Of a stretch of DNA of 23,436 nucleotides, positions 15,889 to 22,749 are shown piece by piece. How positions within the stretch are numbered: position 1 is the stretch's first letter; each line of letters starts with the position of its first letter. The position numbers were made by a program, and so were the translations under genes. The stretch covers positions 1 to 23,436 of the forward strand of contig JBFWYV010000042.1 in the NCBI GenBank assembly GCA_050186055.1, written 5' to 3'. The stretch comes from CAMDPA01 sp050186055 (GTDB lineage Bacteria > Pseudomonadota > Alphaproteobacteria > Rhizobiales > Hyphomicrobiaceae). A model generated the notes under the pieces. The model had not been told where the DNA came from, ran no database searches, and saw only the letters and a list, made by a program, of their open reading frames with translations.

Positions 15889-16690
15889 CCACACGAACGC
15901 ACGTCATGGCCGCGCCGGGGCGACGCGGGAGCGTCGGCCCGGAACACGGCGGCTATCCACGCAGCTCACCGCGGGCACTGAACAAGCGGAGGCTTGCCGT
16001 AGGCGACCGCCTCCGCGGCCGTGACGGCTGCGGGGAGGTGAGATGATCGCCCCACGAACGCACGTCATGGCCGCGCCGGGACGACGCGGGGAGCGTCGGC
16101 ACGGAGGACGGCGGCCATCCACGTGGCTCGCCGCAGGCACTGAACAAGCGGAGGCTTGCCGTAGGCGACCGCCTCCGCGGCCGTGACGGCTGCGGGGAGG
16201 TGAGATGATCGCCCCACGAACGCACGTCATGGCCGCGCCGGGACGACGTGGAAGCGTCGGCCCGGAACACGGCGGCTATCCACGCAGCTCACCGCGGGCA
16301 CTGAGCAAGCGGAGACTTGCCGTAGGCGGCCACCTGCGTGGCCGTGACGACTGTGGGGAGGTGAGATGATCGCCCCACGAAAGCCCGTCATGGCCGCGCC
16401 GGGGCGACGTGGCAACGTCGGACCGGAGGACGGCGGCCATCCACGCGGCTCGCCGCGGGCACCGAGCAAACGGATACCTGTCGTAGGCGGCCACCTTCGT
16501 GGCCGTGACGGCTGTGGGGGGAGGTGAGATGATCGCCCCACGAAAGTCCGTCATGGCCCCGCCGGGGCGACGCGGAAGCGTCGGCCCGGACAACGGCCGC
16601 CATCCACGCGGCTCACCGCGGGCACTGAGCAAGCGGATGCCTGTCGTAGGCGGCCGCCTCCGCGGCCGTGACGGCTGTGGGGAGGGGAAA
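15889..16690. repeat. Tandem array of five ~161-163 bp GC-rich palindromic repeat units
   Basis: The 970-bp gene-free stretch between the kinase start (15747) and the flavin oxidoreductase stop (16719) is mostly this array. The landmark (A/C)CGTCATGG occurs at 15901, 16062, 16224, 16385 and 16548, giving spacings of 161, 162, 161 and 163 bp. Each unit carries arms CGTCATGGCC and GGCCATCCACG (GGCTATCCACG in copies 1 and 3). Toward its end it has a hairpin of the GGCCRC-4 nt-GYGGCC type: 16328-16343, 16489-16504 and 16652-16667, with one mismatch in copies 1 and 2. A GGGGAGGTGAGATG junction lies between units. Spacing differences come mainly from G-run length. Copies 1-2 and copies 4-5 form two subtypes, with copy 3 mosaic between them. 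There are no unique spacers. Bases 15748-15888 show only the kinase upstream region; I see no clear promoter there. Confidence 0.95.
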
Positions 16691-16718
16691 TCCGGCGTCG
16701 CGTAACGGTCGAGTAACC

Positions 16719-17864
16719 TCAGTCCAGCTCGCGCAGCGCAGGCGCAACCTCGGTCGCAAACAATCTCAGGCTATTCTCCGTCTGCTCGGGAGGCTGGGTT
16801 GCGATCTGCAACATACCGATCAGATGCCCGAAGCCGAGCTCCTTGCGGCGCGCGATGATCTCGTTGCGCACGGTCTTCGGGCTGCCGGCGATCACCATGC
16901 CCATCTCGAGCAGCGCTTCGGCCGTCTGGAAGCTCTTGCGCAGCTTGAACTTCTGCTCGATCAGCGCTTTGGTCGAGGCGATCGAGGTGTAGCCCGGCGG
17001 CAGACGAGCCTCGAGCGGATAGTGAAGGAACCGATTGAAGAAGTTCTCGATGTGCGGCGCCACCTCGGCGCGCGCCTGTGCGTCGGTCTCGGCGACGTAG
17101 ATGGGCAGCGCCCAGCCGAGCTGGTCGGGCGAGGACGTATAGCCGTTGCTGCTGGCCACCGCCCTGTACATGTCGAACACTTTCTTTGCCGTCGCGACCG
17201 GCGAGAAGGTCTGCAGGTAGGTGTACTTGCGCGCGGGATCGGCGCACCACTCCACCGTCTCCTTGCTGCCTTGCGAGGGAATCCAGACCGGCGGATGCGG
17301 CTGCTGGACCGGACGCGGCCAGATGTTGACGTAGTCGAATTCGTAGTGACGGCCGGTGTAGCGGAACGGTCCGCGTTCCGTCCAGGCGCGCAGGATGAGA
17401 TCGTGGGCCTCGTAGTAACGGGCATGGCTGAGGCTGGGATCGGAGGCGGATGCGAAATACTCGGTGCCGATGCCACGCACGAACCCGGTGATGATGCGCC
17501 CGCCCGACAGGTTGTCGAGCATGGCGAACTCCTCGGCGATCGCGACCGGATTAGAGACCAGCGGCAGCGCGCGCCCCAGGATGGCGATCTTGGCCTGCTT
17601 GGTCGTGCGCGCCAATGCAGCGGCGATCAGGTTCGGCGCCGGCATCAGGCCGTAGGCCGTCTGATGGTGCTCATTGACGCAGATGCCGTCGAACCCGAGT
17701 TCGTCGGCCAGCTCCAGCTCGCGGATGTATCTGGCGTAGATGTCGACGCCCTTTGCGGGATCATACAGCGCGTTCGGCAAGGTCAGCCAGGCGGTGTCGT
17801 AGCGCTCCAGGTCGGCGATGTCGGCCGCGCCGTAGGGCATCAGGTGAAAGAAATAGATCTTCAT
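16719..17864 (-). CDS. LLM-class flavin-dependent oxidoreductase (luciferase-like)
   Basis: This 381-residue protein is a member of the bacterial luciferase-like TIM-barrel flavin monooxygenases, which use reduced FMN from a separate reductase to oxidise organic substrates. The start MKIYFFHLMPYG is typical. FDGICVNEHHQ holds the conserved Glu-His-His of the FMN/substrate pocket. NLIAAALARTTKQAKIAILGRALPL and NLSGGRIITGFVRGIG form the phosphate-binding part. Substrate is unknown. ATG 17864 has GGAG upstream and overlaps the hydrolase stop (ATGA, 17864-17861), so translation is coupled. An 80-residue upstream extension of the frame was rejected because it lies inside the hydrolase gene. The partner hydrolase suggests an oxidise-then-hydrolyse pathway (inference). 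Confidence 0.92.
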   Translation of the reverse strand: MKIYFFHLMPYGAADIADLERYDTAWLTLPNALYDPAKGVDIYARYIRELELADELGFDGICVNEHHQTAYGLMPAPNLIAAALARTTKQAKIAILGRALPLVSNPVAIAEEFAMLDNLSGGRIITGFVRGIGTEYFASASDPSLSHARYYEAHDLILRAWTERGPFRYTGRHYEFDYVNIWPRPVQQPHPPVWIPSQGSKETVEWCADPARKYTYLQTFSPVATAKKVFDMYRAVASSNGYTSSPDQLGWALPIYVAETDAQARAEVAPHIENFFNRFLHYPLEARLPPGYTSIASTKALIEQKFKLRKSFQTAEALLEMGMVIAGSPKTVRNEIIARRKELGFGHLIGMLQIATQPPEQTENSLRLFATEVAPALRELD

Positions 17865-18631
17865 GCGCCGATCTCCTTGCCGAAGGCGGCGATCGCCGCG
17901 TCGCATTCCGCCGCGCGCTCGGTGTGGAGCGAATGACCGCTCTCCGGCAAGGCCAGCAGTCTGATGCCCTTGATCTCCCGGACGAAGGCCTTGTGGCAAT
18001 CGAACGGAACGATCCTGTCGTCGCGCCCCCAGATCAGCAGCGCCGGAACGTCGATCCGATGGAGCCAGTACTTGAGCTGAGGATTGTGCAGCCGCGGCGA
18101 CCATGCGAGCCGCGCGACGGCAGCCTTGTTCTGCAGCACCACGTCAAGATCGGCGTTGGGCAGCAGCTTGATGCGGTCCTCCGCCAGCTTCTGGTTATAG
18201 AACTGGGCGCGCGTGGCGGTCTCGGCGTCCCACAGGAAGATATCGCCGAACGGGACGTCGTCCGAGCGGCAGCCGGCCGGCGACATCAATGTCAGCGACT
18301 TCAGGCGGCTCGTGTTGCGGACCGCAATCTCGGCGGCGGTCCATCCGCCGAGCGAATGCCCCGCCAGATGAACGCCCTTGAGATCCATCGTCTCGAGAGC
18401 ATCGAGATAGAAGAAGGCAAGATCGCCCACCGACATCATCCAATCAGGGATCTGGGAACGGCCGAACCCCGGGTGCTCCGGCGCCATCACGCGGAAGCGC
18501 TGCGCGAGCAGCTTGAGCATGGGGTTCCATGACGAACCGCCGGCGCCATGGAGGAACAGCAGCGGCTGTCCCTCGCCATCTTCCTTGAGCTTGAGTTTCT
18601 GTCCCTTGACGTCGATCTCAAGTTCCCGCAT
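17861..18631 (-). CDS. Alpha/beta hydrolase (canonical Ser-Asp-His)
   Basis: This 256-residue alpha/beta hydrolase has all family landmarks: PLLFLHGAGGSSW with the HG oxyanion region, a PEHPGFGRS turn, the nucleophile elbow AGHSLGG with Ser93, the acid in LLIWGRDDRIVP (Asp204/205) and the base in LPESGHSLH (His233). The architecture resembles C-C bond hydrolases of aromatic catabolism and esterases, but the motifs alone do not fix the substrate. I chose ATG 18631, with GGAAA upstream; an in-frame TTG at 18637 is the alternative. It is the first gene of the unit with the luciferase-like oxidase (ATGA overlap at the 3' end). A candidate promoter lies at 18691-18719. Confidence 0.9.
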   Translation of the reverse strand: MRELEIDVKGQKLKLKEDGEGQPLLFLHGAGGSSWNPMLKLLAQRFRVMAPEHPGFGRSQIPDWMMSVGDLAFFYLDALETMDLKGVHLAGHSLGGWTAAEIAVRNTSRLKSLTLMSPAGCRSDDVPFGDIFLWDAETATRAQFYNQKLAEDRIKLLPNADLDVVLQNKAAVARLAWSPRLHNPQLKYWLHRIDVPALLIWGRDDRIVPFDCHKAFVREIKGIRLLALPESGHSLHTERAAECDAAIAAFGKEIGA

Positions 18632-18690
18632 CCGCAAGTTTCCTTTCGGGTGGTCGAGGCGCTGGAGCCAGATTGGAAATCCGTTTCAGG

Positions 18691-18719
18691 TTATAGGTGC
18701 GCAGCAGCCGGTCCCGCAA
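18691..18719 (-). promoter_or_regulatory. Candidate promoter for the hydrolase-oxidase pair
   Basis: On the minus strand TTGCGG (18719-18714), 17 nt and CTATAA (18696-18691) lie upstream of ATG 18631, giving a leader of about 54 nt. The CTATAA -10 and 17-nt spacer equal those of the hflK candidate. The rest of the sseA-hydrolase spacer shows no gene. Confidence 0.45.
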
Positions 18720-18788
18720 TCGCTGATATTCGCACCGGCCGATTGCAGGACGTATACGGCGTGAAACGGCCGGTCCCACCGCCGGGGC

Positions 18789-19655
18789 TCAGGCGCCTGT
18801 CGCGACCTCGGTATCCAGCGATTGCTGGCCCCACTCCGACCATGAGCCGTCATACAGACCGACATCGGGCCGCCCCAATACGGCGAGCGCCAGCGACAAT
18901 ACGGCAGCGCTGACGCCCGACCCGCACGAGGTGACGATCGGTTTGCCGACATCGATCCCCGCACGCTCGAACACGGCGGCCATTTCACCGGCGCTCTTCA
19001 GCGTGCCGTCTGGATTGAGCAGCGTGCCGAAAGGGAGGTTGCGGGCGCCCGGAATATGACCGGATCTGAGACCCGGCCGCGGCTCGGGCTCGGTGCCGGC
19101 AAAACGGCCGGGACCGCGCGCATCGACGATCTGAGCACGCCCCTTGGCGACGACGTCCCGCATGTCGTCGAGATCGCGGATGAGGGCGGCATTGGCACGC
19201 GGCGTGAAGTGACGCTGGCTGCGCAATGCCGAGGGCTCGGCCGTGACCGGCCGCCCTTCGGCCTTCCACTTGCGCAGGCCGCCATCCAGCACAGCAATGT
19301 CCTCATGGCCCATGGCCCGGAACATCCACCAGACCCGGGCAGCCGACATCAGCCCCAGGCTCGAGCCGTCGTAGGCAACGATCCGGCTGCCGTCCCCGAT
19401 ACCGAGGCTCTTCATGCGGCTCGCGAACTTGACGGCGGACGGCAGCATATGCGGCAGGTGCGAGGTCTCGTCGCTGATCTCGTCGATGTCGAAGAACACC
19501 GCGCCCGGTATGTGTTCGGCCGCGTACTCGGCCTTGGGGTCCCGCTTCTCGGCCGGCAGGTACCAGGAGCCGTCGAGCACGACGAGATCGGGGCTGCCGA
19601 GCTGCTGTGCCAGCCACGACGTGTCCACAATGTAGCGACCGCTGAGATCGGACAT
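18789..19655 (-). CDS. sseA: 3-mercaptopyruvate sulfurtransferase / thiosulfate sulfurtransferase-type rhodanese
   Basis: This 288-residue two-domain rhodanese transfers sulfur from mercaptopyruvate (or thiosulfate) to an acceptor such as thiol or cyanide. An inactive N-terminal rhodanese domain (VDTSWLAQQLGSPDLVVLDG, then AEHIPGAVFFDID) is followed by the catalytic domain with RSGHIPGARNLPF and the active loop CGSGVSA (Cys244). That loop matches the SseA type (CG-S-G) more than the thiosulfate-specific CRxGx[R/T] type. GGAGGA before ATG 19655 is a strong ribosome site. It lies 33 bp downstream of cysK and is probably co-transcribed with it, joining cysteine synthesis to sulfur transfer. Confidence 0.92.
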   Translation of the reverse strand: MSDLSGRYIVDTSWLAQQLGSPDLVVLDGSWYLPAEKRDPKAEYAAEHIPGAVFFDIDEISDETSHLPHMLPSAVKFASRMKSLGIGDGSRIVAYDGSSLGLMSAARVWWMFRAMGHEDIAVLDGGLRKWKAEGRPVTAEPSALRSQRHFTPRANAALIRDLDDMRDVVAKGRAQIVDARGPGRFAGTEPEPRPGLRSGHIPGARNLPFGTLLNPDGTLKSAGEMAAVFERAGIDVGKPIVTSCGSGVSAAVLSLALAVLGRPDVGLYDGSWSEWGQQSLDTEVATGA

Positions 19656-19688
19656 CGTTCCTCCGCTTGTTTGCTGCCGGCCCGCGCC

Positions 19689-20738
19689 TCAGGCCTTGTC
19701 GGGCGCGACCATGACGCTGGGAATGTCACCGCGCGGCTTTTCGAGCCAAGCCGGCACCGGCAGGTCCTTCGATCGTAGAAACGCCGGATTGAACAGCCGC
19801 GAGAGATAGCGCGAGCCTGGATCGCACAGGATGGTCACGATCGTATGACCGGGGCCCAGCTCGCGGGCAAGGCGCATGGCGCCGGCGATGTTCACGCCCG
19901 AGGATGCGCCGACGCACAGCCCCTCCTCCTCGATCAGCCGGAACACGATCTCCAGCGATTCCGTATCCTCGATCCGGTACGCGTGATCGACGATGGCGCC
20001 TTCGAGGTTTTTCGTGACCCGGCTCTGGCCGATGCCTTCGGTGATCGACGAGCCTTCGGCCTTGAGTTCGCCGGTGGTGTAGTAGCTGTAGAGCGCGGCG
20101 CCGGGCGGATCGGCAAGGGCAATCTGGATGTCCGTGCGCCTGGCCTTGAGGCCGAGCGAGACGCCGGCGAGCGTTCCGCCGGAGCCGACCGCAGATACGA
20201 AGCCGTCGATCTTGCCGCCGGTATCGGCCCAGATCTCCTCGGCCGTGGTCTCGATATGAGCCTGGCGATTGGCGAGGTTGTCGAACTGATTGGCCCACAC
20301 CGCGCCGCCCGGATCGGTTTTCGCCAGCGCTTCGGCGAGGCGGCCCGAATAGCGCACGAAGTTGTTCGGGTTGGAGAACGGCGCGGGCGGCACCTCGACC
20401 AGCTCCGCACCCAGCATCCGCAGGGTATCCTTCTTCTCCTGCGTCTGATTGTCGGCGATCACGATGACGGTGCGCACGCCCTTGGCCGCGCCGATCATCG
20501 CCAGCCCGATGCCGGTATTGCCGGCCGTGCCCTCGACGATGGTGCCGCCGGGCTTGAGCCGGCCGTTGCGCATCGCGTCCTCGATGATGAAGAGCGCGGC
20601 CCGATCCTTGACCGACTGGCCGGGGTTCATGAACTCGGCCTTGCCGAGGATGGTGCAGCCGGTCTCGCGCGAGGCGCGTTTCAGCTCGATCAGCGGCGTG
20701 CGGCCGACGGCTTCAACGACATTGGGATGGCGAGGCAC
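19689..20738 (-). CDS. cysK: Cysteine synthase A-like PLP enzyme
   Basis: This 349-residue enzyme makes cysteine from O-acetylserine and sulfide. The PLP lysine lies in NPGQSVKDRAAL (Lys44). The phosphate-binding glycine loop is GTAGNTGIG, and the second one is AVGSGGTLAG near the middle. ITEGIGQSRV and LCVGASSGVNIA are also conserved. The C-terminal extension SRYLSRLFNPAFLRSKDLPVPAWLEKP is typical of alphaproteobacterial cysteine synthases. GTG 20738 is chosen because GGAGAG lies 5 nt upstream; GTG 20744 has no spacing from that site. A related PLP enzyme such as cystathionine beta-synthase-like proteins cannot be excluded from sequence alone. sseA follows 33 bp downstream. Confidence 0.92.
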   Translation of the reverse strand: MPRHPNVVEAVGRTPLIELKRASRETGCTILGKAEFMNPGQSVKDRAALFIIEDAMRNGRLKPGGTIVEGTAGNTGIGLAMIGAAKGVRTVIVIADNQTQEKKDTLRMLGAELVEVPPAPFSNPNNFVRYSGRLAEALAKTDPGGAVWANQFDNLANRQAHIETTAEEIWADTGGKIDGFVSAVGSGGTLAGVSLGLKARRTDIQIALADPPGAALYSYYTTGELKAEGSSITEGIGQSRVTKNLEGAIVDHAYRIEDTESLEIVFRLIEEEGLCVGASSGVNIAGAMRLARELGPGHTIVTILCDPGSRYLSRLFNPAFLRSKDLPVPAWLEKPRGDIPSVMVAPDKA

Positions 20739-20854
20739 CTGCACTCTCCGAACTCTGCCAGGACTCTCTCGAACCTAGTGGTGCTGCGGGCCCGGGACAA
20801 GAGCGCATGAGCCGCCCCGGGTTCACGCCGGACCAGACCGGCAGGCGGCGGCCA

Positions 20855-20883
20855 TTGACGGACGCGGGAGGGTGGAGGACAAC
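20855..20883 (+). promoter_or_regulatory. Candidate promoter for the PanB-like gene
   Basis: TTGACG (20855-20860), 17 nt and GACAAC (20878-20883) lie 41 bp before ATG 20925, in the 186-bp divergent spacer shared with cysK. The -35 is good and the -10 is poor. I see no convincing cysK promoter on the other strand. Confidence 0.25.
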
Positions 20884-20924
20884 CGCAATTCCCGAAAGCG
20901 ATCGAGGTTCGACGAGGAACGACC

Positions 20925-21737
20925 ATGGCCGAGGACGCCGTCACCATTCCCCTGCTGCAGCAGATGAAGCGCGAGGGCAGGAAAAGTGCCGGCGTGGTGG
21001 CCTGGGACTACCAGATCGCGCTGATTGCCGAGCGTGCCGGCGTCGATTTCATCTCCGTCGGCGACTCGGTCGGCGCCAACCTGCTCGGACACACCAACCC
21101 GCTCGAGATCACGCTGGACGAGATACTGGTGTTCTGCAAGGCGGTGCGGCGGGGGACGAAGCGGGCCCTGCTGAGCTGCGACATGCCGTATGGGCCATTG
21201 CAGGAGGGGATCGAAAGCGCGCTGAAAGCAGCGATCCGCCTGGTCAAGGAAGGCGGCGCCGACATGGTGAAGCTCGATGGCGCTGCCGACTATCCCGAAG
21301 CGGTGACGGCATTGACGCGCGCCGGCATCCCGGTCTTTGCCCAGTTCGGCCTCACACCACAGACCGCGCTGAAATACGGAATCCCGTACAGTTCGCAGAA
21401 CTCCGCCGGCGCCCAGGCCGCACCGGAGGCCGCCAGAAAGCTGGTGGAGGAAGCCAAGATGTTGGAGGCGGCAGGCGCGGCGCTGCTCGACTTCACGAAC
21501 TCCGGTCCGGTCGCGGGCAAGGCCGTGGTCGAAGCCGTCGAGATCCCGGTCATCGGCGGGTTCGGCGGCGGCCCATGGCTCGATGGCCGGGTGCGGATGG
21601 CGCACACCGCCATCGGCTATGGGGCGAAGTGGATCGATTCCAGGACCGACACCTACGTGAACACGGCCAAGGCCGGGCTTGGGGCCTTCGAGCAATTGAT
21701 TGCGGACATCCGCGAAGGCCGCCAGATCAAGGGATGA
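20925..21737 (+). CDS. Divergent PanB-like (ketopantoate hydroxymethyltransferase superfamily) enzyme
   Basis: This 270-residue TIM barrel resembles PanB, which adds a hydroxymethyl group to ketoisovalerate in pantothenate synthesis. It keeps the metal-binding frame GDSVG (Asp47), LSCDMPYG (Asp86) and MVKLDGA (Lys116; Asp118 where PanB has Glu), plus FAQFGLTPQ. However, the segment that in PanB carries the catalytic Glu (E. coli Glu181, within VLECVP) reads LLDFTNSGP here. The nearest acidic residue is Asp189. panC or other pantothenate genes are not next to it; a Cys-type alpha/beta hydrolase follows 8 bp later. It may thus act in a catabolic aldol/retro-aldol step rather than vitamin synthesis. 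AGGAA precedes the ATG. Confidence 0.75.
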   Translation: MAEDAVTIPLLQQMKREGRKSAGVVAWDYQIALIAERAGVDFISVGDSVGANLLGHTNPLEITLDEILVFCKAVRRGTKRALLSCDMPYGPLQEGIESALKAAIRLVKEGGADMVKLDGAADYPEAVTALTRAGIPVFAQFGLTPQTALKYGIPYSSQNSAGAQAAPEAARKLVEEAKMLEAAGAALLDFTNSGPVAGKAVVEAVEIPVIGGFGGGPWLDGRVRMAHTAIGYGAKWIDSRTDTYVNTAKAGLGAFEQLIADIREGRQIKG

Positions 21738-21745
21738 GGTGAGCC

Positions 21746-22606
21746 ATGCCGACAGTTGAGATCGACGGGATCGCGACCCGCTACGAGGTGCAAGGCAAGG
21801 GACCGCCGCTCCTGATGTTCGCGCCGGCCGGCTACAACGCCTCGCTGGAGAAATGGGACACCCAGGGCGTGTATGCCAGGACCAGGATGATGCAGGCGCT
21901 GCGGCAGAACTTCACCTGCATCGTCTTCGACAGGCGCGAGTGCGGCGAATCGGGCGGGCGAATCGAGCGCATCTCGTGGCGGCATTTCGTGAACCAGGCT
22001 GCCGGCCTGCTGGATCATCTCGGCGTCGACCGGGCTCATACGATGGGCGGCTGCATCGGTTGCCCGCAGGTGGCGGCGATGGGCGTCATGAAGCCGGAAC
22101 GGGTGAAGAGCATGGTGCTCTACTGGCCGGTTGGCGGGGCCCGGTTCCGGATCGGCAATTTCTATCGGTTCGGCGCACATATCGCATTCCTCGACGACGT
22201 CGGATTCGAGGGTGTGGTCGAATACGTCGCCAGCAAGGGCGATACGTTCGGAAACGATCCCAAGGGCGGTCCCTGGGCGCTGATGCTTAAACACGACAAG
22301 GATTTCGCCGCCGCCTTCGTTCGCCAGGATAAGCAGCGCTACAAGCAGATCGTGCTTGGCACGTGCCGCATCCTGTATGACCGCGACACGGCCCCCGGGG
22401 CGGAGCCGGAGGACCTGATGCAGCTCGACATTCCGGCGCTGATCGTGCCGGGCAAGGACAATTCGCACGCCACGTCGGCAGCACGCTATCTGGAGGAATG
22501 CATCGCAGGATCGGAGTACTGGGACGTCCTGCCTGCCGATCAGACGGAAGCCAATGTCCCGGCGCGGCTGGTGGAATTCCTGCAGAAGGCCGAGAAGGGC
22601 GCCTGA
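21746..22606 (+). CDS. Alpha/beta hydrolase-like protein with Cys at the nucleophile position
   Basis: This 286-residue alpha/beta-fold protein keeps the fold landmarks PLLMFAPAGYNAS and IVFDRRECGESGG. Its nucleophile elbow reads TMGGCIGC, putting Cys103 where Ser is usual, as in dienelactone hydrolases. The acid position is VPGKDNSH (Asp238). The histidine normally found near the C-terminus is absent: the corresponding segment reads VLPADQTEANVP. His241, next to the acid, is the only close alternative. It could be a thiol-based hydrolase, a lyase or an inactive binding protein. GAGGTGAG gives a strong ribosome site. It is 8 bp after the PanB-like gene, so the two probably work together. A repeat copy begins 3 bp after its stop. 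Confidence 0.83.
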   Translation: MPTVEIDGIATRYEVQGKGPPLLMFAPAGYNASLEKWDTQGVYARTRMMQALRQNFTCIVFDRRECGESGGRIERISWRHFVNQAAGLLDHLGVDRAHTMGGCIGCPQVAAMGVMKPERVKSMVLYWPVGGARFRIGNFYRFGAHIAFLDDVGFEGVVEYVASKGDTFGNDPKGGPWALMLKHDKDFAAAFVRQDKQRYKQIVLGTCRILYDRDTAPGAEPEDLMQLDIPALIVPGKDNSHATSAARYLEECIAGSEYWDVLPADQTEANVPARLVEFLQKAEKGA

Positions 22607-22609
22607 CCG

Positions 22610-22710
22610 CGACAGGCATCCGCTTGCTCAGTGCCCGCGGTGAGCCACGTGGATGGCCGCCGTCCTCCGGGCCGACGTTGCCACATCGCCCCGGCGCGGC
22701 CATGACGGGC
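22610..22710. repeat. Truncated, inverted sixth copy of the 161-bp repeat unit
   Basis: Read on the minus strand, this ~101-bp segment matches the array unit from CCCGTCATGGCCGCGCC through GCGGATGCCTGTCG. It differs from array copy 4 at about seven positions. It stops before the terminal hairpin and the junction segment. It fills the gap between two converging genes, starting 3 bp after the Cys-hydrolase stop, 40 bp short of the dioxygenase stop. Confidence 0.92.
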
Positions 22711-22749
22711 GAAGAGAATTGCGGTGCGAGAGGCGTCGTCCGATCCGGC

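Noticed and set aside
15904..16632. Antisense open frames across the tandem array, with repeated peptide units
   Set aside because: They arise because one unit spacing (162 bp) is a multiple of three and the DNA is GC-rich with few stops. They have no consistent start or ribosome site and shift frame between copies.
15889..16690. CRISPR-like array
   Set aside because: Units are ~161 bp and repeat throughout their length. There are no short repeats alternating with unique spacers, and no cas genes are present.
17865..18104. 80-residue N-terminal extension of the luciferase-like oxidase
   Set aside because: It lies within the upstream hydrolase gene. The family start (MKIYFFHL) and the GGAG site both place the start at 17864.
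18722..18790. Terminator-like inverted repeat after sseA
   Set aside because: Only short CGGT/ACCG-type pairings are seen and no convincing T-tract follows.
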